Positions 57,114-64,000 of a stretch of DNA of 64,000 nucleotides are shown here, piece after piece. The DNA lies in NCBI GenBank assembly GCA_004835665.1, contig RBKR01000014.1, positions 1,116,001 to 1,180,000 on the forward strand. Reading direction: 5' to 3'. Each line of letters opens with the position of its first letter. Position 1 is the stretch's first letter. The position numbers and the translations under genes are program-made. The notes beneath the pieces were generated by a model. The model saw nothing but the letters and a program-made list of their open reading frames with translations, had not been told where the DNA came from and searched no databases. Origin of the DNA: Phoma sp. XZ068. Its lineage: Eukaryota; Ascomycota; Dothideomycetes; Pleosporales; Didymellaceae.

Positions 57114-59341
57114 ATGCCTACCGAGAACAGGAAGCGCGGCCGCCGCGAGGAGAAGAAGCGCAAGCGCGAGCAGCACGACGCCGACAAGCACGCCAAGCGA
57201 CAGAGGCCCGACGACGCTGCTGAGCCCGTCCTGCAGCAGTACGACGACAGCCAGCAGTACCCCGAGGAGCAGGGCCCCTTCCAGGACGAGGCCATCGATG
57301 GCGTCACCCGCCCGGGCGCCATGCCCTTCTACGGCATGCTCGACGAGGACGAGCAGGAGTACTTCAAGCGCGCCGACGAGATGCTCGAGCTGAACCAGTT
57401 CGCCGACCCTGAGGAGCGGACTATGTTTCTCGCCAGCGTCTGGACCGAGGCCGACGGCAAGGAGCTCAAGATTGCCAACAGCCAGTCGTGCTCGCGTCTG
57501 ATGGAGCGCCTCATTCTGCTGTCCACCCCCGACCAGCTGAAGCGGCTGTTCCAAAAGTTCAGCTCTCAGTAAGTGCCTGGATCCATCTGCACGATGCCTG
57601 CTAATACCTCCCCAGCTTCCTCCACCTCGTCCAGCACCGCTTCGCCTCCCACTGCTGCGAAGCCCTCTTCATCCAAGCTGCACCCATCGTCACCCAGGAG
57701 CTGGCCAACCCCGACCTGGCCCTCGCCCCTTCCTCCGACCCCGATGCCGTCATCGTCTCCATGGAGAACCTCTTCCTGCTCACCCTGGCCGAGCTCGACG
57801 AACACCTCGGATATCTCTTGACAGACCGCTTTGCGTCCCATGTCCTGCGCGTGCTGGTCGTCATCCTGTCTGGCTCGCCGCTCGAGAAGCAGAGCAAGTC
57901 GGCCATGCAGAGCAAGAGGAAAGAAAAGGTCGGCGTTGCTGGTGCAGAAAAGACAGAGCTAGCCCTGGAGCACCGCGCCATCCCCAAGTCCTTTGAAGAA
58001 GCCCTCGAGAAGGTCATCGACAAGAGCGTCTCTGGACTCGACTCAAACTACCTCCGCACACTGTCGACACACCCTCTTGGCAACCCAACCCTGCAGATGC
58101 TTCTCAAGCTGGAGCTCAAGCACTTTGGCAAGTCACGAGCAAAGGACGAAAAGTCCATCATCCACAAACTCCTCCCCGACGATCCCATCGCTGAAGGCAC
58201 CGAAAGTGCTGCATTTATCAACGGCCTAGTGTACGACCCCATTGGCTCTCGACTCCTCGAGACCATCATCGAGAACGCACCCGGGAAACTCTTCAAGACA
58301 ATCTACAACGAATTCTTCAAGGAACGCATGGGAAGTCTGGCCCGCAATGAGATCGCCGGCTACGTGGCAGGGAAGATCCTCGAACGTCTGGGCAAGGAGG
58401 ACCTCGGAGACGCCATGCGCCAGATCGTGGACCAGATCCCCAACTTGGTAGAGCGCAACCGAACTGCCATTATCAAGACACTGATCGAGCGTTGCGCCGT
58501 GCGAGACGTCGACACCCTCCCCATCACAAAGCAACTGGAGCTGGCCTACAGCGGTCCCAGCGGATTCGAAATCTCTCGCATCCTCAAGCTCAGCGATCCA
58601 CAGCCCGAGGATGGAAAGGCCGCCGCTAAGGCCCATGGAAAGTCAGACCACTCCCCGGAGAAGGTCCACGGCTCTCTCCTGGCGCAGACCATGATGACCG
58701 TCGATGGCCCTCTTGGAAACCTCATCTTCGACTCACTCGCCAGATTGTCGCCAGAACTTGCTCTTAACCTCGCTCGCGATCCGACAGCCTCCCGAACACT
58801 ACAAGCGGCACTAAACTGCTCACATGCATCCGTCATCTTCCGCCGAAAAATGATCCAGCAGTTCTACGGCCATGTTGGCGAGCTTGCCCTCGACCCAGCA
58901 GCATCTCGTGTCATCGATGCCATCTGGGAAGGCACTCACGGCCTCGCCTTTATCCGTGAACGAATCGCGGAAGAGCTTGCTGAGAACGAAAGCGCTCTGC
59001 GCGAATCCTTCGTCGGCCGTGCCGTCTGGCGCAACTGGCGCATGGACTTGTACAAACGCAAGCGTGCAGACTGGGTCAAGCAGTCACGCTACACAGCCGG
59101 CAACGAAGGCTTCCAATCCTTCCCTGAGAGCAACGGCCAAGCAGAGCAGAAGCAACCGGGCAGACACTTGACAGCGCTCGAGCGTGCCCGACAAAAGCAC
59201 GCGGCTGCCAAATCCGCTGCGCTGAAAAAGAGCGAATCAGCAGCAAAAGACAACAAAAAGCCGGGTCGCAAGGAGAGGAGCGTGGCAACAGGCAGCAACA
59301 AGACTGAGCAGGCGGGAAAGACGAGCGTTGTGGCGCAATAG
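57114..59341 (+). CDS. NOP9: Nucleolar Pumilio-repeat protein Nop9
   Basis: Predicted 726-residue protein; exons 57114-57568 and 57616-59341. Nop9 binds the 20S pre-rRNA and restrains early cleavage at site D, needed for 40S assembly. The N-terminus is a basic nuclear/nucleolar signal (NRKRGRREEKKRKREQ). Pumilio repeats follow: SQSCSRLMERLILLS, HFLHLVQHRFASHCCEALF, DRFASHVLRVLVVIL, THPLGNPTLQMLLKLE, YDPIGSRLLETIIEN, NEIAGYVAGKILERL and DPTASRTLQAALNC. The C-terminal tail is Lys/Ala-rich. ATG 57114 is the first in frame and has a good context; length matches fungal Nop9 (about 700). Confidence 0.94.
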
Positions 59342-59692
59342 GGCGCCTCAATCACGTGTGTATGATTCGAGCAGTTTGTCCGATACTAATGTCAGGCATG
59401 GCAAAAAGGCGTTTTTGTTTGCTTCCACATTTTCTGGGGTGCGGGTGGGTCTTGCCAAATATTTCTGATTCGATCTCTAGATACCTTTAGCGCATGAGAA
59501 TTCTGCCGCCGACAGACCGACGCGGGAGAGAATTTAGTATGGAACAATGGAAGATGTCACTTATAGTCCAGTGTCTGCTAGTGTTTAGTACCGTGATTTC
59601 TATTCCGACTTCATTGCACTGACACTACACTATCGTGGGGTTTTCATTTTGAACTATAGACAAAATTTAGATTTTGGTTTCTACACTACAGC
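59342..59692. other. Intergenic, no gene recognised
   Basis: 3' region of NOP9 and leader of the decarboxylase gene. Confidence 0.45.
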
Positions 59693-61429
59693 ATGACTGT
59701 ATCATACAAGAACGGCAACGGCAACGGCACCTCCGCCGAGCCGCCCCTCGAGCGCGCAGAGGAAGTCAAAGACGTGAGTTGCGGAACCGTTCCGACCCCA
59801 CATCATTCCGATCGTTGTCCTGCGATTGATACCCTTGTCCGGCACTGACATAGATACAGCTGCTCGATGCTGTCCAGGAGCTGATCATTCCCTTCATCGC
59901 TGCCGCCGACCGCGATGCAGACATCAAGCACACCGGGCATGGTCTCGCCATCAACGGTGGGGCGCCTCGTACTGCGCTCGTCGAGCACCACCCGCCAAAG
60001 AAGCTGGAGGCTTTGTTGGGAGATCAATTGAAGATTGGTGATGATGTTGAGAAGGGCAAAGAGAGGCTGATTAGTCTTGTTGACTCGGTGTTGAAGTATA
60101 GTGTCAATACGTGGGATCAGGGGTTTATGGTACTGCCTTCATCCAAATATTTATTCAGTCGCTAACATAGTCAAGGATAAACTGTATGCCAGTACGAATG
60201 CAGTAGGAGTCGTCTCTGAACTGCTTCTTGCTGTGCTGAACACGAATGTATTTCTCACCCGCCTGCTATGAATTCACCCACTAACCGCCCAGGTCCATGT
60301 CTACCAAGTCTCACCGGTTTTGACCCTGATCGAAAAGGCCACTACAAAGTACCTCGCCACTCTCTTCGGCTATCTCTCGCAATACTCCGGAGGTATCTCC
60401 CAGCCCGGCGGCAGCGCATCCAACAGCTCAGCCATTGTCATCGCCCGCAACACCCTCTACCCAGAGACCAAGACCGAGGGCAACGGCTCCCACAAATTCA
60501 CCCTCTTCACCTCCGCCCACGGCCACTACTCAGTCGAAAAAGCAGCCAACCTCTTCGGCCTCGGCAGCAAAAACGTCATCCCCGTCCCCGTCGACTCCAC
60601 AGGCCGCATGCTTCCCTCCGAACTGGAGCGTCTCGTCAAAGAAAGCCGCGCCCGCGGCGAAACCCCCTTCTTCGTCAACGCCACAGCCGGCACCACCGTC
60701 CACGGCTCCTACGACCCCTTCCCAGCCCTCTCCACCGTCTGCAAAGCCCACAACCTCTGGCTCCACATCGACGGCAGCTGGGGCGGCAGCGTAATCTTCA
60801 ACACCGCACTCGCCACCCCCCGTCTCGCAGGATGCCACCTCGCAGACAGCATAGCCGTGAACCCCCACAAAATGCTCGGCGCACCAATAACATGCTCGTT
60901 CCTCCTCGGCCGCGACATGCGGACGTTCCACTCTGCACTCACTCTCCCCGCAGGCTACCTCTTCCACAACGCGACAGGCGCAAGTGTAAACGATATCTAC
61001 GACCTCGCGGACCTCACACCGCAATGCGGCCGGCGCGCAGACAGTCTGAAAATGTTTCTGATGCTGCAGTACTACGGCCCCAGTTATTTCTCGCGACTTG
61101 TAGCAAAGGGGTTCGAGAACGCGGAGTACCTCCTCTCAGCGCTTAAAGCGCATGGCGATTTCCTTACGATTTCGCCTGAGCCCGTGCCGTGTCTGCAGGT
61201 GTGTTTTTACTTTGCGCGTGGGGGGAAGCTTGGGGATGATGCGGAGAGGAATGGGAGGGCGACGAGTGAGATTGCGCATCGTTTGATTTCGAGGGGTTTC
61301 ATGATTGATTTTGCGCCGGGGGAGAAGGGCAAGTTTTTCCGCGTTGTGGTGAATGGGGGGACGAGGAGGGGGACGTTGGATGGGCTTGTTAGGGCGCTTG
61401 GGGAGGCGGCGGGGGAGTTGGGGTATTAA
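59693..61429 (+). CDS. Group II PLP-dependent decarboxylase (glutamate / cysteine-sulfinate type)
   Basis: Predicted 519-residue enzyme; exons 59693-59773, 59860-60129, 60176-60247 and 60293-61429. PLP-binding landmarks: the stacking-His region FTSAHGHYSVEKAA, NATAGTTVHGSYDP, the Asp301 that holds the pyridine nitrogen in LHIDGSWGG, and the Schiff-base Lys334 in AVNPHKMLGAP. The CSAD/GAD-like features GGSASNSSAI and CGRRADSLKMFLML place it with the metazoan GAD67/cysteine-sulfinate branch rather than plant/bacterial GadB. Product would be GABA, hypotaurine or beta-alanine; the substrate cannot be decided here. Third positions are strongly C-rich in exon 4 up to about 61050, then G/T-rich at the end, an odd shift of base use within one exon. 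Confidence 0.88.
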
Positions 61430-62943
61430 TGTGGTATTCAGCTTGGGTTGATGAGGGTGGGATTTAGATAGTGAGGGGTGGTGTAGAAGGGTGGTTAGAT
61501 CTAGATCTAGACATGGTAAATTTCTTTTAGAGAAAGACGAATAGATTCGAAATCTTATTTCTTCTGCAGTTCTTTTACCGCCATGTAGCGATACACTGTT
61601 TCGAGATGTAGATACAGATTCCATCGTTCCGGGCAGGTGGTCTAGTCCCGAGAACCGCAGATAGCACTCCTCTGTTGTCAGGCCCGAAACGCAAACAAGG
61701 GATATTCGACTTAGTCTAATACATACTAGAATTAAAAGTAATAAACGGAAGGGAGAGCGGGGTGAGAGGAAGATAGTAGAGTATGGAACAAGAAACCTAA
61801 TCATACGTAAACCTATTTACTCATTTATCCCACCGTAGTCTAAACTACAAACTCTACGTAGATACATACCTTATCCTTCTCCTTCTCCACTTCTTATATA
61901 CACATACAGCATTTCCTTTAAATTCAATTCCTACATTACACCCCACCAACACTTACCTTTAAGAAGTACACAGCCAGTAAACTTACTAGATCTTCATCCT
62001 CAGTGAGAGTAGCAACGCTAGGAGTGTGTCTATACTTCCAGCGTAGTCTAGATCATCGCAAGTAACGAAAAATACTAACACCTAACTACTATCCAACAAA
62101 CCGCGTGATTTGCACAATACCACAGCAGCACCGGCACTAGATTCCTTGCACAAAGAAAGAGTTCTGCAATTCTATTATGTTGAAATACATGGAAAAAAAA
62201 AAGGTGTTAAACTAGATACAGCATACGATATTTAAGGAGATGTCAAACTTACCAGTGAAAAGACTGATACAAGAACCCTTTGTCTGCGTTGTGTTATGTA
62301 CAGCGTGGCTCGATATATGTACTTTTCAGAATTAACTGTGTGTGCGGTGGGATTTATACAGCCCCAGACGCCTTCATTGTGTATCGGTTGCAGTGCAGGG
62401 TGTCGAATGGAGCTATAGGCGTGGAGAGGGATTTGAGATCGGTTTTTTGGGAGTGGGATGGGGATAGTGAGAGATGCAGGTGCCGCGGAGGATCAATTGG
62501 CGTGTTATAAGGGGATGATGCCGGGGTTTGGGTTGGATGTGTCCGAGGGAAACGGTCGATGCGAAATGAACGGGAGAAGGTGGATCAGACCTGATTCGCT
62601 AGGGAACAGTGTCGAAGGGGATCTCGGATAGTCTTCTCACGAGCAGATCTTGTGGGTTTATGAGACGCTCAAGTACATGCGATTGACGATAATGATGCCT
62701 AAAACCGGAGCCTTGTTGAATATCCCAGTGGTTTTTGCAGTATTATAAACTCATCTTGAACCATCAAAGTTTCAATTGGTCGTGTGTTTACTAAAATATG
62801 ACCACGCTGATTGACCTTGATTATCCTGTGTGTATTTCCGTACGAACGCCTCCATACCGTGTCCGACAAAGCATTTTCTTTCCCAAACTAAACGCCAGCT
62901 CAGACCCACCATCGACATTCCATCGCTGCTCTTCATCTTGTAC
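61430..62943. other. AT-rich gene-free tract
   Basis: No gene recognised. About 61500-62270 is AT-rich, with few long open frames on either strand and a composition like the tract at 52-53 kb (many TA and CTA steps, C/T-rich plus strand). The right part is of ordinary composition. Confidence 0.4.
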
Positions 62944-63522
62944 CTAGCAACCCACAGCGCCCACATCATCAATCCAAACCTCCCACCCATCCTCCCCCGC
63001 ACTCATGCTCGTTGCAACAACCGCAATCGTACTCCCCATCCCATTCCCCGTCCCATTAACCTTAACCTTCGACCCAACCCTCTTCCACCCCCCATCCCCA
63101 ACACCCAACTGCACAACCCCACAACTCACCCCATCGAGAAACACCTCCACCCTCGTCTCGCCTTCGCTCCTGGCACCCGCGACCCAGGCGTAGCAATCTA
63201 CGGTTCCACCGACAGGCGCATTGACGCTGGATTGGGATAGGGTGAGCGTGGCTTCGACGGTGGAAGTCGCGTGCGCGTAGTAGTGGTATGTGCCATCGTG
63301 CGTGAAGTAGTTGGCGAAGACGCCACGGGTGGACCAGGCGGATGTTACGATTGGGAGCCAGGGGTCGATGGAGCCGGATTCGAAGGATGGGTTGGCGAGG
63401 TAGTTTGTGCAGGTTTTTGGGGTGCGCGAGGCGGCGGTGCGGTGGGGGGTGAGTGCTGCTGGGAGAGCGGCGGTGGTTGAGGAGAGGGAAAGGAGGATCC
63501 AGATGGCGATGCTGGTGAGCAT
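62944..63522 (-). CDS. Small secreted protein with a CBM-like beta-sandwich
   Basis: Intronless 192-residue protein. Residues 1-19 are a signal peptide (MLTSIAIWILLSLSSTTAA). The mature part begins with a Pro/Ala/Thr linker and then a galactose-binding-like fold typical of CBM4/9/22-type modules: NYLANPSFESGSIDPW, TVEATLTLSQSSV in the middle and EVWIDDVGAVGC at the end. Four Cys (38, 110, 134, 192) could form two disulfides. Such proteins are common in cell-wall-active or host-interacting secretomes; no catalytic domain is attached. ATG 63520-63522 precedes the signal peptide directly. Confidence 0.78.
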   Translation of the reverse strand: MLTSIAIWILLSLSSTTAALPAALTPHRTAASRTPKTCTNYLANPSFESGSIDPWLPIVTSAWSTRGVFANYFTHDGTYHYYAHATSTVEATLTLSQSSVNAPVGGTVDCYAWVAGARSEGETRVEVFLDGVSCGVVQLGVGDGGWKRVGSKVKVNGTGNGMGSTIAVVATSMSAGEDGWEVWIDDVGAVGC

Positions 63523-64000
63523 GGTGGGCTTGGAGTTGGTGAAGGTGAGTGCGATCTTTGTTGTTGTTGATGAGAACGTGTTGTGTTGTATGGTTGTTGG
63601 ACCTGGACGAGGTGTTGGTCAAACCGAGGAAGTATGGTGAGGTGGCTGGTGAGGTTTGTAGTGAGGATGAAGTCCGCCAGCGAGGAACTGTCAGCCTCAG
63701 GGTCCTTCCGTTCAAATCAAAGTATGGTCGTTGGTTCTGGCAGGCGCAACTCTTCAACCCCTCGGAGGCTCGAAAACGCGAAATGGTGCGCGTACGACAG
63801 CGTCCTTCAAGTTGTATCAAGGGAGACAGCGCGCTGCCCGGAAAGGAGAGAAACATGTTCCCTATCCAACCACCAAAACGTTAAAAGCACACGTTCCATC
63901 CTGCGGTCACTTCAATGTTCAACTCTTCCTATCGCACTCGGCGCTTGTCGCAAACTGGCATAGTGGCCGAGACATGCCCATGCACATTGCTGAGGGACTC
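63523..64000. other. Upstream region of secreted-protein gene, to window end
   Basis: No gene recognised up to the right edge. Confidence 0.45.

Noticed and set aside
60268..61146. 292-codon Arg/Pro-rich open frame
   Set aside because: Same explanation: another frame of the decarboxylase exon.
1..64000. Secondary-metabolite cluster, CRISPR, prophage or intact transposon
   Set aside because: No polyketide/peptide synthase, repeat-spacer array, phage gene or transposase/reverse-transcriptase motif is present; oxidoreductases are scattered among housekeeping genes.

Overview
The window is nuclear DNA of a filamentous ascomycete fungus. The evidence is: many short GT-AG introns of about 47-85 nt, spliceosomal and tRNA introns together, a full complex I 40 kDa subunit, a NoxA-type NADPH oxidase, a Fig1 membrane protein, a xanthine dioxygenase (XanA) and fungal rhomboid Rbd2. 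The mixture is most like Dothideomycetes (Pleosporales), but I did not identify a species. All multi-exon models given below were checked by hand for splice phase and keep the frame from ATG to stop.

Layout. 1-10 kb: cytosolic serine hydroxymethyltransferase (cut by the left edge), Fig1, xanthine dioxygenase, a glutathione-transferase-like protein, an intron-containing tRNA-Glu and a DUF4188-type membrane protein. 10-13 kb: gene-poor, with a BTB-like remnant and an intron-containing tRNA-Met. 13-21.6 kb: dense housekeeping block with rhomboid rbd2 diverging from GAA1, proteasome RPN9 diverging from complex I NDUFA9, then an F-box/ankyrin protein. 21.9-32.5 kb: VPS41 diverging from a mitochondrial DUF155 protein, an ER TPR/J-domain chaperone diverging from a GH5 glycosphingolipid-type hydrolase. 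33-42.7 kb: exportin-5/Msn5, a 2-oxoglutarate oxygenase, eIF3k and a glyoxalase-fold protein fused to a Ser/Arg-rich tail. 44-50.7 kb: Nep1/Emg1, a 70-residue membrane protein, an SDR reductase and NoxA. 50.7-53.7 kb: AT-rich, stop-saturated tract without genes. 53.7-61.4 kb: RINT1/Tip20 diverging from Nop9, and a PLP decarboxylase. 61.4-64 kb: a second AT-rich tract and a small secreted protein.

How the genes relate. There is no biosynthetic cluster, CRISPR, or intact transposon. Most genes are single-copy housekeeping functions of membrane traffic (Vps41, RINT1, Rbd2, GAA1), ribosome and protein production or turnover (Nep1, Nop9, eIF3k, Rpn9, exportin) and mitochondria (NDUFA9, DUF155), often arranged as head-to-head pairs with 190-460 bp between start codons. 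The AT-rich tracts look like decayed, possibly RIP-mutated repeats. I did not find an obvious new multi-gene system; the items most worth checking are the fusion VOC protein, the CaaX tail on the GH5 enzyme, the tandem-repeat insertion in the oxygenase, the small membrane protein and the GC-AG intron of RPN9.
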